A DNA stretch of 64,000 nt from Pseudocitrobacter vendiensis (GTDB taxonomy: Bacteria > Pseudomonadota > Gammaproteobacteria > Enterobacterales > Enterobacteriaceae): NCBI RefSeq assembly GCF_943590815.1, contig NZ_CALSBS010000006.1, positions 167,148 through 231,147 of the forward strand, in the 5' to 3' direction. The notes beneath the pieces are model-generated. The model ran no database searches. It was not told the DNA's origin and was given only the letters and a program-made list of their open reading frames with translations. Shown here piece by piece: positions 56,963 through 64,000 of the stretch. Numbering within the stretch: position 1 is the first letter of the stretch; each line of letters begins with the position of its first letter. Both the position numbers and the translations under genes were made by a program.

Positions 56963-58432
56963 ATGAACGTGTCAGATAATAACCCGATTCTGTCCGGTTC
57001 GGCGCAAAGCATCGCCGCCTACCAGGATGCCATCGAGCAAAGCAGCAAAGCGGTCGTTGAATGGTTAAAACAACCTGAGATGTATCAGGGTAAAACCGTT
57101 GACGAGCTGCGCGAGCGTATTCATCTGAACTTCACCGCAGAGGGCCTGGGTAACCAGGCCACTATTGCGCGTGCTGTTGAGTACTTCCTGAAGGATAGCC
57201 TTTCTGTGCATCACGCGCAGTGTGTGGCGCATCTGCACTGCCCGAGCCTGGTCATCAGCCAGGCCGCAGAAGTGCTGATCAACGCCACCAACCAGAGCAT
57301 GGACTCCTGGGATCAAAGCCCGTCAGCCACCATCATTGAGATGAAGCTGATCGAATGGCTGCGCGAACAGGTAGGTTATCCGGCTGGCGATGCTGGCGTC
57401 TTCACCAGCGGCGGCACTCAGAGCAACCTGATGGGCCTGATGCTGGCGCGCGACGCTTTCTTTGCTCGTCAGGGGCATTCCATTCAGCAGAATGGTTTGA
57501 CCGGCGATCTCAGTAAGATCAAAGTGTTCTGCTCTGAAAGCGCACACTTCTCTGTGCAGAAGAATATGGCGCTGATGGGCCTGGGCTATCGCTCAGTGAC
57601 TCAGGTGAAAACCGATGCATTCTCTCGCATGGATATGGCCGACCTGAAAGCCAAACTGGCGCAGGCGAAGGCAAATGGTGAGCAGGTGATGGCGATCATC
57701 GCTACGGCGGGAACCACCGACGCCGGTGCTATCGATCCGCTGGTCGAGATCACGGAGCTGGCGGCTGCTGAGAATATCTGGGTCCACGTGGATGCCGCGT
57801 GGGGCGGGGCGCTGCTGCTCTCTGAGAAATACCGTCACTACCTGAACGGCCTCGAATCCGCTGACTCTGTCACGCTTGATTTCCATAAGCAGTTCTTCCA
57901 GACCATCAGCTGCGGCGCGTTCCTGCTGAAAGATGCGCGTCATTATGAACTGATGCGTTATCAGGCTGCGTATCTGAACTCTGACTTTGATGAAGAGCAT
58001 GGCGTGCCGAACCTGGTGTCCAAATCACTGCAAACCACCCGTCGTTTCGATGCACTGAAACTGTGGATGGGCCTTGAAGCGCTGGGTAAAAAGCAGTACG
58101 CCGAAATCATTGATAACGGTGTAACCCTGGCGCAGCAGGTCGCAGAATTTGTTTCCGCACAGCCGCACCTGGAACTGGTTATGCAGCCACAGCTGGCCAG
58201 CGTATTATTCCGTTTCCGCCCTGAAGCGGGTGATACCGCGTTTGTCGCATTGCTCAACCAGCGTATCGGTGACGTGCTGCTGGCATCTGGCGCGGCTAAC
58301 GTCGGTGTCACAGAAGCTGACGGTGTGACGTGCCTGAAACTGACACTGCTGAACCCGACCGTTTGCCTGGAAGATGTCAAAGTTCTGCTGGCGAGCGTGA
58401 AAGAGACGGCTGAGACGCTTTTAACGCGTTGA
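56963..58432 (+). CDS. ddc: L-2,4-diaminobutyrate decarboxylase
   Basis: 489 residues starting at ATG 56963 (CGGAGT upstream). Group II PLP decarboxylase: TSGGTQSNLMGLMLARDA, HVDAAWGGALL and the PLP lysine in LDFHKQFFQTISCGAF. Makes 1,3-diaminopropane, a polyamine of Acinetobacter, Vibrio and many enterobacteria but not E. coli K-12. Together with speG and sad, shows a wider polyamine metabolism in this organism. Confidence 0.94.
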   Translation: MNVSDNNPILSGSAQSIAAYQDAIEQSSKAVVEWLKQPEMYQGKTVDELRERIHLNFTAEGLGNQATIARAVEYFLKDSLSVHHAQCVAHLHCPSLVISQAAEVLINATNQSMDSWDQSPSATIIEMKLIEWLREQVGYPAGDAGVFTSGGTQSNLMGLMLARDAFFARQGHSIQQNGLTGDLSKIKVFCSESAHFSVQKNMALMGLGYRSVTQVKTDAFSRMDMADLKAKLAQAKANGEQVMAIIATAGTTDAGAIDPLVEITELAAAENIWVHVDAAWGGALLLSEKYRHYLNGLESADSVTLDFHKQFFQTISCGAFLLKDARHYELMRYQAAYLNSDFDEEHGVPNLVSKSLQTTRRFDALKLWMGLEALGKKQYAEIIDNGVTLAQQVAEFVSAQPHLELVMQPQLASVLFRFRPEAGDTAFVALLNQRIGDVLLASGAANVGVTEADGVTCLKLTLLNPTVCLEDVKVLLASVKETAETLLTR

Positions 58433-58450
58433 TATTAGCGAAATAAATTA

Positions 58451-58479
58451 AGCCTCTGTTTTCACAGAGGCTTTTTTTT
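58451..58479. terminator. ddc terminator
   Basis: AGCCTCTGT / ACAGAGGCT perfect stem with TTTC loop and eight T, reaching the stop of the convergent SDR gene. Confidence 0.88.
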
Positions 58480-59362
58480 ATGCTACGCCTGTTCCGCCAT
58501 CAGAACACCACACCTGCCCGGAAGCATATGAACAACTGTCGGATGCCAGTAGAACATATAACGGCGCAATCTCAACAGGCTGACCGGGTCTGCCTAATGG
58601 CGTGTCTTCACCAAAGTGCTGAACCTTCTCCTGGGGCTGACCGCCACTGGACTGCAACGGTGTCCAGTAAGGGCCAGGCGCTACCGCATTGACGCGGATC
58701 CCGCGGGGGCCGAGTTGTTTTGCTAATGATTTTGTGAATGCTACGTTGCAGGCTTTAGTCTGTGCATAGTCCAGTAGAATTTCGCTGGGTTTAAAAGCCT
58801 GTACGGAAGAGGTATTAATAATCACCGCACCTTCTGCCAAATGGGGCACAGCAGCGCGAGTTATCCAGAAGGGGGCATAAACGTTGGTTTTAAACGTGGC
58901 ATCAAAATCAGCGGTAGTGAGATCCTCAATGGCATCGCAGTATTGCTGTCTGCCGGCATTATTCACCAGAATATCCAACCCACCTAAGGCATTGACTGCA
59001 TGCTCAATCAGCGTGTCACAAAAAGACTCCACGCGAATATCCCCTGGGATGGCGACAGCCTTACGTCCCTCAGCCTGAATCAGGGCGATAACAGCTGCAG
59101 CATCCGATTCTTCTTGAGGTAAATAACCAATGGCAACATCGGCGCCTTCTCTGGCGTAAGCAATAGCCACTGCCCGACCAATTCCTGAATCTCCGCCGGT
59201 GATCAGCGCTTTTTTACCGGCAAGTTTACCCGAACCGATATAACTGGTTTCTCCATGATCCGGTAATGGCTTCATTTCCGAGGCCAACCCAGGCATTTGC
59301 TGAGGTTGTTCAACAAATGGTGGACGAGGGTAATGTAGCTTTGTGTCATTTCCTGAAGTCAT
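58478..59362 (-). CDS. YghA-like short-chain dehydrogenase
   Basis: 294 residues from ATG 59362. After an N-terminal extension (HYPRPPFVEQPQQMPGL, typical of YghA/general-stress SDRs) come ITGGDSGIGRAVA, LVNNAGRQQ, INTSSVQAF and YAQTKACNVAF, the full cofactor and catalytic set, and the final GQVWCSDGG. Substrate unknown; relatives are general stress proteins reducing aldehydes. Confidence 0.88.
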   Translation of the reverse strand: MTSGNDTKLHYPRPPFVEQPQQMPGLASEMKPLPDHGETSYIGSGKLAGKKALITGGDSGIGRAVAIAYAREGADVAIGYLPQEESDAAAVIALIQAEGRKAVAIPGDIRVESFCDTLIEHAVNALGGLDILVNNAGRQQYCDAIEDLTTADFDATFKTNVYAPFWITRAAVPHLAEGAVIINTSSVQAFKPSEILLDYAQTKACNVAFTKSLAKQLGPRGIRVNAVAPGPYWTPLQSSGGQPQEKVQHFGEDTPLGRPGQPVEIAPLYVLLASDSCSYASGQVWCSDGGTGVA

Positions 59363-59641
59363 ACCGGGCTCCTTATGTAGTGAATATAAATAATAGTCTG
59401 TGTAAGAGAGTTGCGTTGCAAATTTCATTAATTCAGATTTATCAGTGGTTCCATTCTGGGGCGCCAGAATTTTGGAGTGCTGATTTTATCTCAGATACGA
59501 AAATCCATTTCCATGGTTGAAAATTCCTATTAGATTAATTATGCATTCAATTATTTCAATCAAGGCTACGCTTAAATTGATCGTTGGTTTTATAAGTCAT
59601 GACCTGAATGTATCTGAATTAACGCAATAGTGGAGATTGAA

Positions 59642-60634
59642 ATGGCTAATTATCAACATATTGAAGAGAGAGAATACGATCCTCTTTATCCGACGGCGAG
59701 CACTTCTGCTTTTAAAAAAATATCATGGAGCGCTGTCTTCGCGGGTGTCGTTATCTCCATTGTTGTCTATTTACTTCTCATTATTCTGGGTTCGGCGATT
59801 GGCGCAACCACGGTTGATCCGCTCCAGGAGGAAAATCCACTCAATGGGCTGGCGACTGGCGCGGCTATCTGGACGGGAATTAGCATGATAATTTCCGCTG
59901 CAGTGGGCGGTTTTATTGGTGGTTGGCTCGCTTACCGTCACGGCGCAGTGCATGGTGTACTCGTTTTTGGTGTAAACACTCTTATTTGTACAACGTTTCT
60001 GTTGATGTTAGCCAATAGTGCGACAACCGGTGCGTTAAATATTGTTGGATCAGGAATGCAGGCTGTGGGTAGCGGGATTAAATCTGTCGCACCGTCAGTT
60101 GTGCAAACAGCAAAAGAGAAAATGGATGAAAATAATATCAATCTCGATGACTTTCAAAATCAACTGGAGCTGACATTAAGACAGACCGGTAAACCCGAAT
60201 TGCAACCTGAAGCCCTCGAGCAAAATGCACGTAATGAGGGGAAAATAGCACAAAATCAGGTGAATCAGGGCGGAGATATCACTCAGTTTATAAAGGGCCT
60301 TACCGATAGAAACAGTGCAACGTTTGAAGCGGCAGATCGTCAGGCACTGAAAAATATAATCATTGCACGAACCGGTAAAAGTGATGCCGAGGCTGAGCAA
60401 ATGGTTAATCAGGCAGAGCAGAATTATCAGGCGGCTCGTCAAAAATATGAGGAGTTGAAAAAAGAGACTGCGCAAAAAGCGCGCGAGGCGGCTGATAAAG
60501 CAGCAGCTGCCGCCGCCAAAGCCAGTTGGTACAGCTTCTTTATGCTTATTGTCATGGGCGTAGTTGCTGGCGCCATGGGGGCTGTGGGTTATCGCCGTCA
60601 GACCCACGTGGCCGTGACAACATCACCGCTGTAA
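59642..60634 (+). CDS. Membrane protein with charged coiled-coil domain, function unknown
   Basis: 330 residues from ATG 59642 (GGAGATTG upstream). Three N-terminal hydrophobic segments (about 30-52, 70-98, 103-122) rich in Gly/Ala, then a soluble region (about 150-290) with heptad-like Gln/Glu/Lys/Ala helices, and a final membrane helix (WYSFFMLIVMGVVAGAMGAVG) close to the C-terminus. PhnA-like/TIGR04086-type proteins look similar; related proteins are seen near stress genes. No catalytic motif recognised. Confidence 0.65.
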   Translation: MANYQHIEEREYDPLYPTASTSAFKKISWSAVFAGVVISIVVYLLLIILGSAIGATTVDPLQEENPLNGLATGAAIWTGISMIISAAVGGFIGGWLAYRHGAVHGVLVFGVNTLICTTFLLMLANSATTGALNIVGSGMQAVGSGIKSVAPSVVQTAKEKMDENNINLDDFQNQLELTLRQTGKPELQPEALEQNARNEGKIAQNQVNQGGDITQFIKGLTDRNSATFEAADRQALKNIIIARTGKSDAEAEQMVNQAEQNYQAARQKYEELKKETAQKAREAADKAAAAAAKASWYSFFMLIVMGVVAGAMGAVGYRRQTHVAVTTSPL

Positions 60635-60652
60635 TTCTCATTTTATTTTCAG

Positions 60653-60678
60653 AAACCGGCCCAAGGGTCGGTTTTTGC
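60653..60678 (+). terminator. Terminator after the membrane protein gene
   Basis: AAACCGGCCC / GGGTCGGTTT-type stem with five T. Confidence 0.8.
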
Positions 60679-60717
60679 TATTAGATTTAATGCATCACTT
60701 CTGGATAACAAAGGAAT

Positions 60718-61515
60718 ATGATGGTGAACATTCTCTGCAAAGCCTGCGGTACCTCTTATTCAGTTAAATGTGGCCCCCCTGAACGATGCACAATTTGTGA
60801 AGATGAAAGACAATTTGTTCCCGTTTCTGGTCAGGAATGGATTTCTCCGGAAACCTTACACGCAAACCATAGCAATCAATGGCAGCAGCTTTCGCCCACA
60901 TTGTTGACACTGGAAAGCGTACCTGCATTTGCCATTGGCCAACGAGCGTTCCTGGTAATGACTCCAGCGGGCAATATTCTATGGGATTGCATTGCGAATC
61001 TTGATGATGCGACCCGAACACTTATTTCAGCGCTGGGTGGGCTCAAATCGGTCGCGATTTCACACCCACATTATTACAGCACGATGCAAGATTGGGCGGA
61101 GGCGTTTGACGCACCAATTTATCTGCATGCTGACGATCGGCAATGGATTGTCAGAGACAGCCCGCATATACAACTTTGGCAGGGTGACACATACAGACTT
61201 GATGAAGAAATCCAACTCATCCGTCTGGGGGGACATTTCAGCGGGGGAACCGTGCTTCATTGTGCTAAAGGGAAGGGTGTGCTGCTGTCTGGCGATATCA
61301 TTCAGGTTGCACCAGGTGGAGATTCTGTATCCTTTATGTGGAGTTACCCAAACATGTTGCCGCTATCTGCTGCAACGGTAAGTGACATTGCGCAGCGCTT
61401 GCAGCATATTGAATTCGATATTATCCACGGCGCGTTTAGCGGTAGAGATGTGTATGGTGATGGTGCAATGATAGTCCAGCGTTCAGCCACAAAGTATGTG
61501 GAGTGTCTGAGGTAA
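60718..61515 (+). CDS. Metallo-beta-lactamase-fold hydrolase with N-terminal Cys cluster
   Basis: 265 residues. The N-terminus has a zinc-ribbon-like set (LCKACGTSY...CGPPERCTIC, Cys at about 6, 9, 18, 24, 27). The MBL core shows ISHPHYYSTMQDW in place of the usual HxHxDH, then VLLSGDIIQV and a final HGAFSGRD. Metal ligands are therefore partly altered and the protein may bind one metal or be a sensor. Function not known. It is the last apparently core gene before the right-end cassette. Confidence 0.75.
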   Translation: MMVNILCKACGTSYSVKCGPPERCTICEDERQFVPVSGQEWISPETLHANHSNQWQQLSPTLLTLESVPAFAIGQRAFLVMTPAGNILWDCIANLDDATRTLISALGGLKSVAISHPHYYSTMQDWAEAFDAPIYLHADDRQWIVRDSPHIQLWQGDTYRLDEEIQLIRLGGHFSGGTVLHCAKGKGVLLSGDIIQVAPGGDSVSFMWSYPNMLPLSAATVSDIAQRLQHIEFDIIHGAFSGRDVYGDGAMIVQRSATKYVECLR

Positions 61516-61965
61516 GTTTTGGATGCGCTACGTAAAATCTGACGCAAGACTTGCCCGTGTTGATTCTCAGAATTCACGTAGCGCACGGCAAGGCAGGGCA
61601 TAAAAAACCGATTATCCGTCCAGTTACTAACTGAACATTTGTGATGTCAGATCTAATTTAACTATTCTGGGTTTGAGGGAAATACATAATTTAATTTATA
61701 ATAAAAAACTTTGCAACCAACTGTAATTAAATAATTTTTTCTCATCGAGCAATCAAAGCATGCACTTATGAACTAAGTTTTGGTTCATAACTGTGCAAGT
61801 AGCTGAACACAAATCATACGAATTTTCTACCATTGGTTCATGAACTGGTTTTTCTGATTTTGTGATGAACATCAGGTTTTAGTATTCAGTTATTATACCT
61901 TTTAGTTGGTAACCGAATGCGTACTGAAAAATCCAATAAAATTCCTTAAATATGCGAGCGTGATA
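61516..61965. other. Intergenic region with several inverted repeats upstream of the nuclease cassette
   Basis: 450 bp of AT-rich DNA with no gene. GCGCTACGT (61525-61533) and ACGTAGCGC (61576-61584) form a widely spaced inverted repeat just after the MBL gene. At 61761-61796 TGCACTTATGAAC pairs with GTTCATAACTGTGCA, allowing a two-base bulge. At 61836-61845 the palindrome GTTCATGAAC repeats the same core. These look like operator or recombination sites at the edge of an accessory island. Confidence 0.6.
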
Positions 61966-62445
61966 ATGGCACTGACCCCGGCTCAAATACGCTACCTCAA
62001 TCAATGTGAACCAGGCGAACCTGTGTCACATGCATTGTCCGAGCTACTATTCAATGATCATGATCTACTCAGTATTGATGCTAACGAACGGTCCATTACC
62101 TTTCGCTTTGCGATGTACCTCCAGCTATCTTTCCCCGGTTGGAATGTAGATTGCGAATATAACCGGGATGGTGTAGAACCTAAACGGCTCAGACATTTGG
62201 AGCTTTATCCAGACAGCGAAGACGTTGAAGCAAAGACAGTATTTCCTGATGTGATCGTGCATCGGCGAGGTACACAACAGAATCATCTGGTCTTAGAATT
62301 TAAAAAATCAACGAGTCGCGTCGATAGACGAATCGATCTACTGAAACTTCAAGGTTATAAGCAGCAGCTTGGCTACGATCACGCTTTGTTTGTGGAGGTC
62401 GGTACTGAGGGACAATCGATTATCACGGCGCTCGAGTGGGTCTGA
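61966..62445 (+). CDS. PD-(D/E)XK nuclease-like protein
   Basis: 159 residues from ATG 61966; an upstream frame to 61906 lacks a site. The restriction-endonuclease-like core is visible as P94-D95 in VFPDVIVHRRG and E111-x-K113 in LVLEFKKS, with a glutamate-containing helix before it (ANERSITFRFAMYLQ, E41). Such stand-alone small nuclease proteins occur in phage-defence islands; most are annotated as hypothetical. First gene of a cassette with 21- and 20-bp gaps. Confidence 0.75.
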   Translation: MALTPAQIRYLNQCEPGEPVSHALSELLFNDHDLLSIDANERSITFRFAMYLQLSFPGWNVDCEYNRDGVEPKRLRHLELYPDSEDVEAKTVFPDVIVHRRGTQQNHLVLEFKKSTSRVDRRIDLLKLQGYKQQLGYDHALFVEVGTEGQSIITALEWV

Positions 62446-62466
62446 AAGGTGATAAAAAGGTAATTT

Positions 62467-63270
62467 ATGATACGTATTCCATTATTCAACTCTCAGCACC
62501 TTGAGGCCGCTTGTCGCGTTCTTGCTGATACCGAACGTGGCTTGAGTGGGGCGCAGATCGAGCGACTCCTACAAGAAATCAAAGTTGCCGACACATCGCC
62601 AAGCATGACAAAATGGAAACGGCTGTATAATGCGCTCGTAGGTGCGCAGAACCAATATCAGGTCGGCAACCATCTCATAATGTTCATTAACCGTGCGATG
62701 AATCCGGTAAATTACGCTCGTGATCCAGCAGTATTTACCTGGAGGCGTGATGAACTCAATGTTGTCCTAGCTTTTTCCGGCTTTTATGTCCGCGAAGATG
62801 GTAAGGTCACGAACGCTACTAAAGCAACAACACTCGATTCAGCCAGAGCCCGCGCCGGGCGACTTAAGGCTGCACTCGAAAACCGTGCTGTGCATGCAGA
62901 AGTTTTGAACTATTGTCGTGCAGAACTTCTGGACGAAAACTATTTTCATGCCGTCTTCGAGGCGACGAAAGGGGTTGCGGAACGTATTCGTCAGTTGTCT
63001 GGGTTGAGCGGCGATGGTGCTGACTTGGTGAACAAGGCATTTACCGGACAACAACCAGTTCTGACCTTGGGACCGCTCACTACCGACTCAGAAAAGAGTG
63101 AACAAAAAGGTTTTGCGAACCTACTCATTGGTCTATTCGGCGCTGTGCGCAATCCACTGGCCCATTCGCCTAAGAAGAATTGGCCCATGTCTGAATTGGA
63201 TGCGCTGGACATCCTTACGTTGGTTTCGCTTATTCATCGCAAGCTGGATGGCACACAGAAAAAAATATAG
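62467..63270 (+). CDS. HEPN/Ymh (TIGR02391) family protein
   Basis: 267 residues. The C-terminal half follows the Hypoth_Ymh/TIGR02391 layout: HAVFEATKGVAERIRQLSGL, LVNKAFTGQQPVL, FANLLIGLFGAVRNPLAHSP. R228-N-P-L-A-H233 is the Rx4H motif of HEPN RNases. The N-terminal half (about 1-90) is a separate helical domain. Related proteins are linked to abortive infection and plasmid-borne toxins. Lies between two nuclease-like genes. Confidence 0.78.
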   Translation: MIRIPLFNSQHLEAACRVLADTERGLSGAQIERLLQEIKVADTSPSMTKWKRLYNALVGAQNQYQVGNHLIMFINRAMNPVNYARDPAVFTWRRDELNVVLAFSGFYVREDGKVTNATKATTLDSARARAGRLKAALENRAVHAEVLNYCRAELLDENYFHAVFEATKGVAERIRQLSGLSGDGADLVNKAFTGQQPVLTLGPLTTDSEKSEQKGFANLLIGLFGAVRNPLAHSPKKNWPMSELDALDILTLVSLIHRKLDGTQKKI

Positions 63271-63290
63271 CCATATTATTGGGGAGTTGC

Positions 63291-64000
63291 ATGAGCTACG
63301 CGGACTGGCGAGTTTATCAGGAGGCCACAGCTGAAGTATTTCGACGTCTTGGATGTAATGCTTTGGTTGATTATCGAGCCAAAGGTGTTCGAGCGACCCA
63401 TGATATTGACGTCTACGCGACCTTCCTTCGATCGGGTATCCTCTGTACTTGGGTAATCGAATGCAAATTGTGGAAAACTCGCGTTCCTAAGGAAAAGGTG
63501 CTTGCTCTCAAGAGCCTCATTGATGACCTTGGTGCCGATCGAGGAATCATGGTCAGTGAGGTTGGTTTCCAACCTGGAGCACAGGATGCGGCACGAGGGT
63601 CGAACATCACTCTGGTCATATCCTTGGATGATTTTGCCAAGACTGCACAGGCAGCAACATCAGAAGCCTCTCTTATTCTAGACAGTAGTGATGATGGAGC
63701 CCCGATTTATAAATTTCCAAGCCGCTCTGAACCACATGACATTCTCCTGCATAACAACTTCCTGATAACTGCAAATTGGGCTGGATGCAGCATTTCAATC
63801 GTTAATCCATCATCCAAATCAATCATACGTACCATCGACCTGGATAAATATGAGTCGATCTCCCCGCAAAACGGTGAAAGAGAGATTTTGAGCCATCCTC
63901 CTGGTAGCTTAGTTATTGCAGATGGCCGTTTGTTTGTCGGCCAGGTTTTTTCGGACTTTGTGCTCGTTATTGATTTGGCTACGCATGCTATCGTTAAAAG
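63291..64000 (+). CDS. Mrr-like nuclease fused to a beta-propeller-like domain, runs off window
   Basis: At least 236 residues from ATG 63291 (GGGGAG upstream), open to the window edge. N-terminal Mrr-type nuclease core: D40 in HDIDVYA, E57-x-K59 in VIECKLW, and KEKVLALKSLIDDLGADRGIMV with the conserved helix. From about residue 140 the sequence changes to repeated strands of the YncE/beta-propeller kind (ILLHNNFLITANW, ISIVNPSSKSIIRTIDL, GSLVIADGRLFVGQVFSDFV LVIDLATHAIVK). A sensor-like propeller on a nuclease suits recognition-then-cleavage. Third gene of the cassette. Confidence 0.75.
   Translation, partial: MSYADWRVYQEATAEVFRRLGCNALVDYRAKGVRATHDIDVYATFLRSGILCTWVIECKLWKTRVPKEKVLALKSLIDDLGADRGIMVSEVGFQPGAQDAARGSNITLVISLDDFAKTAQAATSEASLILDSSDDGAPIYKFPSRSEPHDILLHNNFLITANWAGCSISIVNPSSKSIIRTIDLDKYESISPQNGEREILSHPPGSLVIADGRLFVGQVFSDFVLVIDLATHAIVK

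Noticed and set aside
61906..61965. Upstream extension of the PD-(D/E)XK gene
   Set aside because: No ribosome site, AT-rich, and the family start fits MALTPAQIRYLN at 61966.
1..64000. CRISPR arrays, tRNA, rRNA genes or integrases
   Set aside because: No regularly spaced direct repeats, tRNA cloverleaf, rRNA segment or integrase-like protein was seen by eye in the window.

Overview
The window is a chromosomal segment of a gammaproteobacterium in the Enterobacteriaceae, close to Citrobacter, Enterobacter or Lelliottia. From about 1 to 47.8 kb most genes are recognisable orthologues of the Escherichia coli terminus region near 1.6 Mb: ynfFEDC, speG, ynfB, ynfA, rspAB, ydfI, ydfZ, rspR, ydfG, dcp, ydeE, eamA, marBARC, sotB, yneJ, sad, glsB, yneG, uxaB and yneE, in a largely colinear order. 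REP palindromes, a marRAB operon, a TPP riboswitch and a Hok-type locus fit the same family. Species cannot be fixed from the sequence alone.

Layout. 0-4.6 kb holds Tat-exported DMSO-reductase-like molybdoenzymes (ynfF runs off the left edge; ynfE carries a one-base frameshift in a G run) and ynfD. 4.7-7.3 kb holds ynfC, speG, ynfB, ynfA and an orphan higA antitoxin preceded by a beheaded higB toxin. 7.4-12.7 kb is an intact rspA-rspB-MFS transporter-ydfI sugar-acid block whose GntR regulator rspR lies at 15.3-16 kb. An IS481-family element sits inside a REP palindrome at 12.8-14.1 kb. 14.3-23 kb holds ydfZ with an FNR-like box, a universal stress protein, ydfG, dcp, a lone nqrE-like gene, a candidate sRNA, a small ORF, ftrA, a rhodanese and ydeE. 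23-28.4 kb is the eamA/mar/sotB drug and metabolite efflux block plus a PhzF protein.

28.4-37.4 kb is an accessory carbohydrate-acid island: a divergent pair of transcription units (transporter, YhcH, predicted neuraminidase, TerC-like protein, DapA-family aldolase and iron alcohol dehydrogenase against a DUF1537 kinase, PdxA2 and a DeoR regulator) with two near-identical 16-bp palindromes in the shared promoter region. A TumE/TumA-like toxin-antitoxin pair follows at 37.4-38.1 kb. The core resumes to 47.8 kb, with a hok toxin gene and a 32-residue membrane peptide inserted.

47.9-51.2 kb is thiYXZ-tenA under a TPP riboswitch, for salvage of thiamine pyrimidine precursors. 51.3-58.4 kb holds a Kbp paralogue, digH, a DUF2132 gene, a lysine-type aspartokinase with what looks like the relic of a lysC riboswitch leader, and divergent dat-ddc, which turn aspartate semialdehyde into 2,4-diaminobutyrate and 1,3-diaminopropane. 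After stress-type genes (SDR, membrane protein, MBL hydrolase), the right end (62-64 kb) is a tightly spaced three-gene cassette encoding a PD-(D/E)XK nuclease-like protein, a HEPN/Ymh protein with an RNPLAH motif and an Mrr-like nuclease with a C-terminal region that looks like a beta-propeller. This is the best candidate for a poorly described, probably defensive, system in the window and continues beyond its edge.
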